The notes below the pieces were generated by a model. It worked only from the letters and a program-made list of their open reading frames with translations. It searched no databases and was not told the origin of the DNA. The translations under genes were made by a program, and so were the position numbers. This document shows, one piece after another, positions 43,153 to 51,406 of a stretch of DNA of 64,000 nucleotides. This stretch comes from G963676095 sp963676095 (GTDB lineage Bacteria > Bacteroidota > Bacteroidia > Bacteroidales > Prolixibacteraceae): the NCBI GenBank assembly GCA_963676095.1, contig OY781040.1, positions 6,510,001-6,574,000 on the forward strand, in the 5' to 3' direction. The number at the start of each line of letters is the position of its first letter. Within the stretch, counting starts at the first letter, position 1.

Positions 43153-46100
43153 ATGAAGAAGACTTTTGGCATTGGGATAGATCGGGATAAGAGTGTCGTT
43201 AACCGGAAAAAAATCATTCAATATATTAACCTGAAACTTGCGGCTCTCGGATTTCCTTGCTATCAGGATGAACGTACCACCCAGTTTCTCGAGATTGCAG
43301 CTCCGTTACTCAGCAATTATAAAGAACAGTCGAGGTTACTGTTAAATCATTTGTCACCGGTAGGGTACCGCATCCAGAATTTTTTGACAGATTATCTGGC
43401 TGATGTACCCGATAAAGACATTTCTTTGCCGTCAAACTCTTTTGTACTGGATACTTACGGGTTGGCGAGGACTATGTCGATCCCGCCGCACGCCGACATC
43501 TACGAGACAGACATTGTGAAGACCTATCGCACGGGACAGGGGATTTTGCATAACCCCAAGAATGACAAACGGACTACCAAGGGGGTATTCCACGTTTGTG
43601 AGGGAGGACTTCCTGTACCGAATGACAAAAAGGCTGTACCCAAGGTTACTTTTACCCGGTTACTCGAAGCAGCGTTTAACCCCCCCAGTGACCTGATGCT
43701 GCTTCCTTATACCTCAGGCCAGGAAGAAGAAGCAGAGTTGTTTGTAAGTTTATTGCTCCGTCCGGTTGTCGTTCCTGAAGTAGAAGGTTTTATCCGGGAA
43801 AAATCGATGGAAATTCTCTTTCTCGCACCCGGAAACCTGATCGGAAACCTGGATTTTGTGGAGTCGATTTTCGGAAATGCAGGAGATCCTTATCTTCCTG
43901 AGAACGATGCTGCTCTGGATGCTGAAAGCTGGACCGGTCATACCGGATGCGTCATTCTGGCAACCCACCTGGTTACGCTGAAGAAGAAAGACCTGGGGCT
44001 GCCTAATTATGACGAGGCTACAGAACGTCAGCGCCTGGATGGGATGTGCTGGAAAGACGAAAACGAATTGTACAACGACGGGAATGCCTTCAAGATTACT
44101 GCACGGGATGAACGGGGAGTCGTTGTTACCATTATTGCCGACAATTATTTTGGATATTGCAAGAAAGAAGTTAAAACCCAGATCAGCTATTCTGCCAACC
44201 TGTACGGGCTGGCGGAAGAAGAACATGCCGGAGGGGCGCTGGCTTTTCCTGCATACGACCTTGGGGAGCGATTTCATGCCGATGACAGGCTCCCAAAAAA
44301 TGGTCTGAATTTTAAAGATATGTCCGTGCTCTTTGGCGGTATGATGCATGTTAAGCCCGAAGGTTACGGGATAGACAAAAAATATGATAACATTATTTAT
44401 GTGCCTGAAGATGCAAACTTTAACATCTTCGAACAGTCGGTAAGCTGGACCACCGACGGGCAGAAACAATCGATCAGGCTGGCTCCCGGCAAATATTATG
44501 TATTCCCATCAGGATACAAGGTCGAGATGAGAAAGAGGCTCAATGGGAAACGGTGGCACCTCACCGGAATAGTGGCTGAAGGGACCCTGTGCCATAAACC
44601 TTGCACTGTTTCAGGCGGAGGAAAATCAGAAATCTCGAAATCGATCAAGGATGCGATGTTACAGGGATCTGTCATTGTTTCCGATTTGCCTCATGAACTG
44701 GAGGTAGTCGAGGAAATTATGAATATGGACTTTTCCAAAAGGTTTAAAGTTCCCCTTGTTTATACGGTTCCTTCCCGTAAAATACTCGATCCGAAACGGA
44801 CTCTTGGTTCTGTGATAAAGTTGCTTACACCATCAGCCGAGTATTCAGACGAATATAACAACTGGCTGAAATCGCTTCCGGAAGGAATCAAAGACCTGAT
44901 TTATATAGTGAAACGCCGTTATCATAATGAATGGGACCAGCATTGGCGTAATTATTTTTCGGTTGATATGGTTAACGGTATTCCGGGAAATGAATTAAAG
45001 TTCCAGAACCTGAGGCTGATAACGAATTACCTTAGGGTAGGGCACGATCTGGACGGCTCCTGGCGTATTTTCCAGGTCCGACAGGACTTTTACCCGGCAG
45101 AAAAAGTTCAGGTGGAAGATGACATAACCGCGTCTGTTGTGCTGAGGGCGGACCAGTTATCCGACCTGAACCCGAATTATCATAACCCGAGCGTTAAGAT
45201 GCTGACAAATTGTGAAGCCCGGTTGTTTCAGCGTCCCGACGATTGCATTGTAAAGGGATACGACAGGCAGGCGGAGAAAGATCTTTCTTCTCCGAATACT
45301 TTTCTTTCTAATTTTGAACCGCTTAGCAGGGACGAAGTCCGGAAAATAAAGGATGATACCATCGGGTTCGATTATTATACCTCTCCGGTAAAGGAACTGA
45401 TCAATAATTTCCTTGGGAGCAGTCAGCCCGACTATCTTGTTGTACCATCAGAACCCCGTCTGGTTAACGGAGTGCCTTCGGCTAACCCCCGGTACTTGCA
45501 GGTCCGTCCGGATCTGGTTAATCCGGTTGGAAAATACCTGGCAGAGAACTGTATCCGCATTTTCCGCAAAATACCTTTGGACAAACCATTGTACCTGCCG
45601 GTAAATGCCGTACTGCCTGGCCGCCGGAACAACCCGGCCGACCCGAAAAGTAATGTACCGCCCCTGGCTATCTATAATCCGGTCCATTATCAGGAATTGC
45701 CTGAACTGTTTATCGATTTTATTTGCAGTATTACCGGAAAGTCGCCATCGACGACCGGTTTCGGTTCGGAAGGCGCTTTGACCAAAGGACCGTTCAATAA
45801 CCTGCAGGTAGCTGCGGATCTCAATAATGCCTTGTTATCCTACATTCTTACAGGGTATAACCCTTTATCCTCGGCAGCCGGGTATGTCGGGCCGAAATAT
45901 AAGGTCGATCATGATATCAGCCTGCTTATGCCTGAAGTTATTTCCCGGATGTCTGTGGCTGAACGGGACCCAAAATACCTGATTGATAACGATTACCTTG
46001 AAAAGGTGGAAAATTTTGAGTATAACGGAGAACTGGTCGAAGCCAGCCTGCTCGGTTACCGGATCACAATCAAATTTGTTCATCATTTTCTGGGACGGGT

Positions 46101-46596
46101 ATTTACGAATCCCGATGCGGTATTTACCGAGGAAATGCTGCGCCCGGAACTGCAGGATATGGAAACGTTTGTCCTCTCCATGAAGAACCTGACCATTACC
46201 CAGAAGAGGGTTGCCGAAGGGCTGATGACCGATGGAACTTACGAGGTGCTGTGCCCTCCGCTCCAGGCCCTGCTGAAAATAATGGTTGAAGGAAATTTTG
46301 AAGGAAAAGACCGTACACATCCGGATATCCGGAACCTTTTCACCCGTGATTATGTTCTGGGCAGCGAATGGTACCGGAAAAGGTTACTTATAAAACAGGA
46401 GCGTGATGTTAACTTCTGGAAATCCAATATCAGTTACCTTGAGCATGTATTGGAACTCAAGAATTATGAAGAAACATCGAAAAAGCTGCACCTGGTACCG
46501 AACCTGAAGAATGCCAGGGAACAATTGGCCCATGTTAGTTCAAAAGCATACATCGACGAGCTCTTCGGAACAATCGGAGCTGACCCGTTAAAATAA
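43153..46596 (+). CDS. Candidate pyrophosphate-type phosphoenolpyruvate carboxykinase (1147 residues)
   Basis: 1147 residues, cytosolic in appearance. The start KKIIQYINLKLAALGFPCYQ, an Arg-rich early region (TYRTGQGILHNPKNDKRTTK), a Lys-rich KKEVKTQISYSANLYG segment and a kinase-1-like loop SGGGKSEIS at residues 487-495 fit a distant PEPCK fold. The length, near 1150 residues, fits the PPi-dependent PEPCK class described from Entamoeba and Propionibacterium (EC 4.1.1.38), about twice the size of ATP or GTP enzymes. That class interconverts oxaloacetate plus PPi with PEP plus phosphate and CO2. My assignment rests on remembered family features, not on an alignment. It is transcribed alone and ends at a strong terminator. 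Confidence 0.55.
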   Translation: MKKTFGIGIDRDKSVVNRKKIIQYINLKLAALGFPCYQDERTTQFLEIAAPLLSNYKEQSRLLLNHLSPVGYRIQNFLTDYLADVPDKDISLPSNSFVLDTYGLARTMSIPPHADIYETDIVKTYRTGQGILHNPKNDKRTTKGVFHVCEGGLPVPNDKKAVPKVTFTRLLEAAFNPPSDLMLLPYTSGQEEEAELFVSLLLRPVVVPEVEGFIREKSMEILFLAPGNLIGNLDFVESIFGNAGDPYLPENDAALDAESWTGHTGCVILATHLVTLKKKDLGLPNYDEATERQRLDGMCWKDENELYNDGNAFKITARDERGVVVTIIADNYFGYCKKEVKTQISYSANLYGLAEEEHAGGALAFPAYDLGERFHADDRLPKNGLNFKDMSVLFGGMMHVKPEGYGIDKKYDNIIYVPEDANFNIFEQSVSWTTDGQKQSIRLAPGKYYVFPSGYKVEMRKRLNGKRWHLTGIVAEGTLCHKPCTVSGGGKSEISKSIKDAMLQGSVIVSDLPHELEVVEEIMNMDFSKRFKVPLVYTVPSRKILDPKRTLGSVIKLLTPSAEYSDEYNNWLKSLPEGIKDLIYIVKRRYHNEWDQHWRNYFSVDMVNGIPGNELKFQNLRLITNYLRVGHDLDGSWRIFQVRQDFYPAEKVQVEDDITASVVLRADQLSDLNPNYHNPSVKMLTNCEARLFQRPDDCIVKGYDRQAEKDLSSPNTFLSNFEPLSRDEVRKIKDDTIGFDYYTSPVKELINNFLGSSQPDYLVVPSEPRLVNGVPSANPRYLQVRPDLVNPVGKYLAENCIRIFRKIPLDKPLYLPVNAVLPGRRNNPADPKSNVPPLAIYNPVHYQELPELFIDFICSITGKSPSTTGFGSEGALTKGPFNNLQVAADLNNALLSYILTGYNPLSSAAGYVGPKYKVDHDISLLMPEVISRMSVAERDPKYLIDNDYLEKVENFEYNGELVEASLLGYRITIKFVHHFLGRVFTNPDAVFTEEMLRPELQDMETFVLSMKNLTITQKRVAEGLMTDGTYEVLCPPLQALLKIMVEGNFEGKDRTHPDIRNLFTRDYVLGSEWYRKRLLIKQERDVNFWKSNISYLEHVLELKNYEETSKKLHLVPNLKNAREQLAHVSSKAYIDELFGTIGADPLK

Positions 46597-46624
46597 AAAT
46601 ACTTTATTCAAAGAATACAAAAAG

Positions 46625-46662
46625 AGAGGTATTCCTGCATTTTACCAGGAATACCTCTTTAT
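46625..46662 (+). terminator. Strong terminator after the 1147-residue protein gene
   Basis: A perfect 13-bp stem, AGAGGTATTCCTG (46625-46637) with CAGGAATACCTCT (46646-46658), is followed by TTAT. It lies 22 bp before the lepB start. Confidence 0.85.
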
Positions 46663-46683
46663 CCTTTTTCAACAGGATTAAGA

Positions 46684-47748
46684 ATGAAGATAAGCAGCTC
46701 CGTAAGAAGAAAAATAATTGTATCGTTGCTCGATCTGTGGGCAGTGTGGTTTGCCCACCTGCACCTGTACTGGTTGGCAGTCCCGTTGATTTTTGTGGCC
46801 CTGACGTTTTCTCTGGCACTGTTCAGAAAGTTTCGTGAACTGATCAGGAGAAAAAGATGGTTCCGGGTTTCGTGGTTCATTTCCGGAATGGTTATACTCT
46901 TATTTATCGAGCTGCATCTGTTTTTTAAGATTGTCTGGATCCCCAGTGCTTCAATGGAAGATACGTTTTTTTCAGGGGATAAGGTTTTGATACGGAAACT
47001 GGCATTCAAACCGGTTTCACGGAATGATATAATCGTTTTTGAACATCCGGAGAAGAACGGAAATCAAAGTTTATTTATAAAACGCTGTATTGGCTTACCC
47101 GGAGATACACTAATCATTAAAGATGGAAAGATTACTATCGATGGCTATGATTTAACCGATCCTTTGCAGGTGAAAAAATTATACCGGGTCTGGCCGCATA
47201 ATCCGAAGGGAATCTTTAAAACAGCGGATAGCCTTGGTGTTACTGTCTGGCGGAAATACCTGACAAGAAGAGGGATACAATCGGTTAGCGTGATTATGAC
47301 CCGGAAGCAGGAGGTGGAGATGGCGGGCAGGATTGGTATCGATTCCGTACGGCCTGATATTCTGCCCGGGGACCAGGCCAATTGGGTCCACCCAAAGGAT
47401 AAAAAGATCGGCTGGACTCCGGATAATTTCGGACCATTACTTATCCCGGGCAAAGGGATTACCATCTCGTTAAACCACCGGGATTATCTGCTTTATGAAA
47501 AAACGGTCAGACAACTGGAAAAAAGGAAGCTTGAAGAAAAATCCGGACGTTTTTACCTGGACGGGCGGCCGGTAAGCAGCTATACTTTTCAGCATAATTA
47601 CTACTTCGTGATGGGGGATAACCGGACCATCTCAAGCGATTCCCGTTCCTGGGGATTTGTCCCTGAAGAAAATATCAGGGGAAAGGCTGTCCTTATTTTG
47701 TCCCGTAACGAGAAAAGAGATACAGGGATCCCTCAGCCGGTCCGTTAA
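46684..47748 (+). CDS. lepB: Signal peptidase I
   Basis: 354 residues. Two N-terminal hydrophobic segments (FAHLHLYWLAVPLIFVALTF; ISGMVILLFIELHLFFKI) precede the catalytic Ser in IPSASMEDTFFSGDKV. The general-base Lys is in FIKRCIGLPGDTL, and the family box E reads MGDNRTISSDSRSWGFVP. The protease cleaves signal peptides on the outer face of the inner membrane. The central insert between the Lys region and the last box is long, as in other Bacteroidota enzymes. The gene lies just after a terminator, so it likely has its own promoter. Confidence 0.93.
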   Translation: MKISSSVRRKIIVSLLDLWAVWFAHLHLYWLAVPLIFVALTFSLALFRKFRELIRRKRWFRVSWFISGMVILLFIELHLFFKIVWIPSASMEDTFFSGDKVLIRKLAFKPVSRNDIIVFEHPEKNGNQSLFIKRCIGLPGDTLIIKDGKITIDGYDLTDPLQVKKLYRVWPHNPKGIFKTADSLGVTVWRKYLTRRGIQSVSVIMTRKQEVEMAGRIGIDSVRPDILPGDQANWVHPKDKKIGWTPDNFGPLLIPGKGITISLNHRDYLLYEKTVRQLEKRKLEEKSGRFYLDGRPVSSYTFQHNYYFVMGDNRTISSDSRSWGFVPEENIRGKAVLILSRNEKRDTGIPQPVR

Positions 47749-47769
47749 ATTATTTCAGCATCAGAATAA

Positions 47770-47919
47770 AATGATTGGTTTGTCGGTGCATGGTCCCCGG
47801 ATGAGCTGACACCGGAACAGCAGCTACGGATTTTGGGGAAACAGATACCCCGTTATTCGGAAATGACGGGTGGAAATCCTGTTCTGACATTTATAAAATT
47901 GGTACCATCCGATAACTGA
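47770..47919 (+). pseudogene. Possible remnant of a coding region
   Basis: A 49-codon open stretch, closed by stops on both sides, reads WFVGAWSPDELTPEQQLRIL and continues to KLVPSDN. It looks protein-like but has no start at its beginning and no recognised family, so it may be the tail of a lost gene. Confidence 0.25.
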
Positions 47920-48380
47920 AAATAAATCCTGCCCTGGTTTTAGCTTTTGCAGGGGTAAGATTCTCAGTCCAGAGACTGTAGCCGTATGATCCTGTTCTTT
48001 TTATCCCTCTCAGGTTCGGAAAAGATTATTCCATTTTTTATATTTATAAGCTGGTTGTTTATCGTGATACGTTATTTATTTTAATGACTATCTGGAAATG
48101 TACTTAATAAAAATATTATATGCTGAATATCAATTCGTTTACCATCTATTCCTAATGGGAGTAGAGATGATCAATGCACATATTAGGTAAATAAACGGAC
48201 ATTCATTTTATTTTATCAGAGAACGGTTTATTTCTGTTTTCCGGACAGGACGAATTTTAGAAACGGTTTGCCGGGAGAATAACGAAAGTGCCACGTAAAA
48301 GATTTCAGTGTTTATGTTATTTTAAGCAAAACAGACTGAAAAACATAGATATTCCATTTTTTTATAATGGTTTACTTCTT
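47920..48380. other. Gap without recognised gene
   Basis: Between the possible remnant and the padR promoter no reading frame, repeat or RNA element stands out. The sequence turns A+T-rich towards padR. Confidence 0.4.
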
Positions 48381-48388
48381 TATATTTG
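48381..48388 (+). promoter_or_regulatory. -7 box candidate before padR
   Basis: TATATTTG matches TAnnTTTG, 26 bp before the padR ATG. No convincing -33 TTTG is seen. Confidence 0.4.
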
Positions 48389-48413
48389 CAAGATAAAATA
48401 AAGCTTAAGAAGA

Positions 48414-48749
48414 ATGAAGAGTATATCGAAAGAATTGGTGGGGGCATCAGCAGCCCCGATTATCCTTTCTGTCCTGAAACACGGGGACAGTTACGGCTAT
48501 GAGATTGTACAAAAAGTTAAGGAACTGACAAACAGTGAGATAAAATGGCAGGAGGCCAGTATTTACCCCGTATTAAAAAAGCTTGAGAACAGCGGGATGA
48601 TCAAATCTTACTGGAAGGTCCAGGAAACGGAGCGTCCCCGCAGGTATTACACGATCCTTCCGGATGGTAAGCTGCAACTGGAACAAAATATTCACGAGTG
48701 GGAACTGGTACATTCCATGTTTGCAATGCTTTTGAACCCCGGAAAGTGA
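48414..48749 (+). CDS. PadR-family transcriptional regulator
   Basis: 111 residues. The winged-helix is typical: LVGASAAPIILSVLKHGDSY, GYEIVQKVKELTNSEIKWQE, ASIYPVLKKLENSGMIKSYW, then ETERPRRYYTILPDGK. PadR proteins repress genes for membrane proteins or efflux systems and respond to small ligands or cell-envelope stress. Two paralogous membrane proteins follow, each with the helical N-terminal domain often found beside PadR genes, so they are the likely targets. A hairpin overlaps the end of the gene. Confidence 0.92.
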   Translation: MKSISKELVGASAAPIILSVLKHGDSYGYEIVQKVKELTNSEIKWQEASIYPVLKKLENSGMIKSYWKVQETERPRRYYTILPDGKLQLEQNIHEWELVHSMFAMLLNPGK

Positions 48750-48762
48750 ATCCGGGGCTTTT
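48737..48762 (+). terminator. Hairpin at the end of padR
   Basis: CCCCGGA (48737-48743) pairs with TCCGGGG (48751-48757) and is followed by CTTTT. The stem spans the stop codon region of padR. Confidence 0.6.
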
Positions 48763-48917
48763 GTAGTTGTTGATAATGGCTAGGTGCTCCACGGGATCTT
48801 GTTCATCAGGAACCAGTTCCGGGGAGCAGCTTAAATTCTTTAATCTTTAGCGGAAATTCGTTTATTTTTTTTATTTCTTTTCTAATTTTGATCATGAGTT
48901 TGTCTTAAACTAACCCG

Positions 48918-49637
48918 ATGACATTCGAAAAGATCAATATAGAAAAGAATGCACCGTTTGACCTTCCGCATGCAGTTGGCCGGTGGTGTAATCGTCTGAC
49001 TCAAAGTCCGTCATTGACAGAATCCGATTCGGAAGAACTTAAGGGCCATTTACTGGATACGATTGATGATCTGAAAGCGGCAGGGCTGGATGATGAAGAA
49101 GCTTTTTGGGTGGCAAGCAAAAGGCTTGGGGTTTGTGTTTCTTTGGATGAAGACTATGAAACAGTTAATCGTCCGTTGATTCAGATGCGGAAATCGCTGA
49201 TCCTTCTGGCAGGAGGATTTTTTTATTTTGTTTTTTATTACTTTCTCCTGTTTTCCTCCTATTTGCTTTTCATTGGACTCATGACTGCCGGAACAGACGG
49301 GGACAATACCATAACGATTGTCCGTTGGTACTTGTATGGCCTCACTGTATTTCCCCTTGTTGCAGCAAGCGGATATATCTTCCTTTTGAAGAAACAAAGG
49401 ATCAGTTTCAGTAACATCCGGATCCGGACAGCTCATTTTATAGGACTTCTATTATTGACTGTAATCTTTGCAACAGGAAAGCACCTGCTTTATCCAGTCG
49501 TAAGAAAAATTGGTCACGATCATTACATTTGGGGAACAGTATTTGATATTTTTTTCTATTTCTGGTTTCTTTTTCCCCTGGTTTTGTGTCTGGTCCTTAT
49601 TTTGTTATATTTTTTCTGTTTTAGTAGGTCGAAATAA
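48918..49637 (+). CDS. Membrane protein with permease-prefix-like N-terminal domain (paralogue 1)
   Basis: 239 residues. The first 75 residues form a soluble helical domain (SDSEELKGHLLDTIDDLKAA, then DEEAFWVASKRLGV) like the permease-prefix domain that often accompanies PadR genes. Four hydrophobic segments follow (LILLAGGFFYFVFYYFLLFS, VRWYLYGLTVFPLVAASGYI, and two more). Function unknown. It is related over its whole length to the next gene, which shows a tandem duplication. It lies downstream of padR on the same strand. Confidence 0.72.
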   Translation: MTFEKINIEKNAPFDLPHAVGRWCNRLTQSPSLTESDSEELKGHLLDTIDDLKAAGLDDEEAFWVASKRLGVCVSLDEDYETVNRPLIQMRKSLILLAGGFFYFVFYYFLLFSSYLLFIGLMTAGTDGDNTITIVRWYLYGLTVFPLVAASGYIFLLKKQRISFSNIRIRTAHFIGLLLLTVIFATGKHLLYPVVRKIGHDHYIWGTVFDIFFYFWFLFPLVLCLVLILLYFFCFSRSK

Positions 49638-49700
49638 TGAATATTCCGGAGAGCAGCTAAAGCCTGTCGGAGATCTGTAAATTTTAATGAATAAGAAGGT

Positions 49701-50441
49701 ATGCAAGGTTATATTGAAATAGAAAATTCTCCGGTAGGGGAAGACGGAAAATTCGATCTGCAAAAACAGATCGGGCAATGGGCCCGTGAGTTACGGGAGC
49801 ATCCTCCTGTTGGCGGGGCCGATCCTGAAGAGTTGATCCTTCAATTGAAAGGACAGATTGATGAGCTGGTCCGGGCCGGACTGGAAGAGGAAGAAGCCTA
49901 CTGGATTGGCTGCAAAAGACTGGGGCTAATTTCTTTTAACTGGGGCGAGGAAAACGGACCGGATGATCGTTCGCTCATTCCGGTGAGGCGCTCCCTGCTT
50001 ATACTGGCAGGTGTGCCGTTTTATTTTTTATGTTACTATTTGGTCAAGTCAAGCTCTGATTTATTCTTTATCATCATCCGTTCATTTCAGGTTGAGCCTG
50101 GTACCTCAGTTAACTGGCTCTTAAGATATTTTATCGGGACAGGTTTTGTTTTTGTTTTGCTCATGATCAGCGTCTATAGGCAGGAACAGCGGACAATTAA
50201 CTTTATCGATAATTTCAGGTTAACGGCGAAGCAGGTACTGGGGCTTATTGGGACTGCCTTTGTGCTTTGTATAACGGAAACCTGCCTGTTGCCCGTTTCA
50301 AAAAGGTTTTTGGGAGGGGATTCCTTTATTCAGGATAAGTTCTATGCCATAATCAGTGGATTCGATTATCTGTTCCCTTTGATCCTTTTTTCCGGGTTTA
50401 TCGTCCTGTTTTCTAAGTATTACAGGAAAACAAAATTTTAA
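49701..50441 (+). CDS. Membrane protein with permease-prefix-like N-terminal domain (paralogue 2)
   Basis: 246 residues with the same layout as the previous product: a soluble N-terminal domain (GADPEELILQLKGQIDELVR, then EEEAYWIGCKRLGLISF) and four membrane segments (SLLILAGVPFYFLCYYLVKS, FIGTGFVFVLLMISVYRQEQ, ...). The matching stretches DEEAFWVASKRLGV and EEEAYWIGCKRLGL show the paralogy. It starts 63 bp after the first copy. Function unknown; a PadR-controlled envelope response is the best guess from context. Confidence 0.72.
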   Translation: MQGYIEIENSPVGEDGKFDLQKQIGQWARELREHPPVGGADPEELILQLKGQIDELVRAGLEEEEAYWIGCKRLGLISFNWGEENGPDDRSLIPVRRSLLILAGVPFYFLCYYLVKSSSDLFFIIIRSFQVEPGTSVNWLLRYFIGTGFVFVLLMISVYRQEQRTINFIDNFRLTAKQVLGLIGTAFVLCITETCLLPVSKRFLGGDSFIQDKFYAIISGFDYLFPLILFSGFIVLFSKYYRKTKF

Positions 50442-50743
50442 GCAGACTCTAGTTTCTCCATATTTAAGCAGGTTACTCCCTGAAAGGCAGCATAACTGAT
50501 CCGGTCTTCCTGTCAATTACTATTTGCCACCCTTTGACGAACATTAGCCATGCTCTTTTAAACTCTATGCCTGATCTTAAAAATCCGGGATTTAATTTTT
50601 AATCTGAGACTATCTGGGTAATCTGTGGTGTGATCTTATTCTTCCGGGTAAATTGTCGTCTAATTATTGCTGTTAAAAATGTATGATTTGTTTTGTAAAA
50701 ATAAAATAATTGTATATGTTTATGTGATCTATATCTTACGAAA
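50442..50743. other. Gap with a common Bacteroidota intergenic phrase
   Basis: No gene is apparent. The part near 50600-50635 reads AATCTGAGACTATCTGGGTA and then ATCTGTGGTG, resembling the dispersed ATCTGTG-type phrase often found between genes in this phylum. The last 60 bases are A+T-rich and should carry the promoter of the next gene. Confidence 0.4.
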
Positions 50744-51391
50744 ATGAACAAATTTTTTTTCAGTATTTTATTATTGGGCATACTCTATTCCTGCCAGGAT
50801 CAGGAATACGAATTTTCCTGCGACCCGGAGATTAATGAATTTGTAACAAAGAACGAAGATGAACTATCCCAGATCAGTGTGAAGGATCTGGTTACTTACG
50901 AGTTACCCTTGCAAAAAGCGGTATTTGCAAGTTGGGACCCGCAAAAAAAACGGGATGCATGGATCGGTAAATTGGAGAAGGTAATCGCATCCGATACGTT
51001 AACACAAGAAGGGGCAGCCCATATCCGGAAGCTGATCAGCCATATCCGGACCGGATATTTCGAGGCGGAAAACCTTCAGAAAGACGGGGATGCCAATATA
51101 TTGTTTGCCGACGAGTGGCTGGACAAGGCAAAGAATAACCTGGGCTGGACAGATCAGTTTATCGCTTTCCTTGTTTACCGCCTTTATACCGAATCCTACC
51201 AGTTTGAAACCGAACTGTCTGAACTCAGGGCCTTCCGGACGAAATCTTCAGCAGGTTCGGAATCTTCCGGTTGCGATTGTAATACTTCTTCTGATTATTG
51301 CGGAAGTTATTCCTGCAGCTCAGGCGGATGTTCTGTTTCTTCCGGCTGTGGCTGGCTTTGGTCCGGTTCCTGTAACGGTACCTGCAACTAA
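50744..51391 (+). CDS. Bacteriocin fulvocin C-related lipoprotein with eight-cysteine tail
   Basis: 215 residues. The N-terminus is a lipoprotein-type signal (LLLGILYSC, Cys17). A helical, charged middle (about 30-165) contains LPLQKAVFASWDPQKKRDAW. The last 42 residues hold eight cysteines (177, 179, 186, 191, 196, 202, 210, 214), in a pattern beginning GCDCNTSSDYCGSYSC. The Myxococcus fulvus bacteriocin fulvocin C has a similar start (CxCSTASDYC) and also eight Cys in four disulfides, as I remember it. Whether the tail is cut off as a free peptide is unknown. The next gene starts 15 bp later and is probably cotranscribed. Confidence 0.72.
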   Translation: MNKFFFSILLLGILYSCQDQEYEFSCDPEINEFVTKNEDELSQISVKDLVTYELPLQKAVFASWDPQKKRDAWIGKLEKVIASDTLTQEGAAHIRKLISHIRTGYFEAENLQKDGDANILFADEWLDKAKNNLGWTDQFIAFLVYRLYTESYQFETELSELRAFRTKSSAGSESSGCDCNTSSDYCGSYSCSSGGCSVSSGCGWLWSGSCNGTCN

Positions 51392-51406
51392 TCCTGTTCC
51401 GTTATC

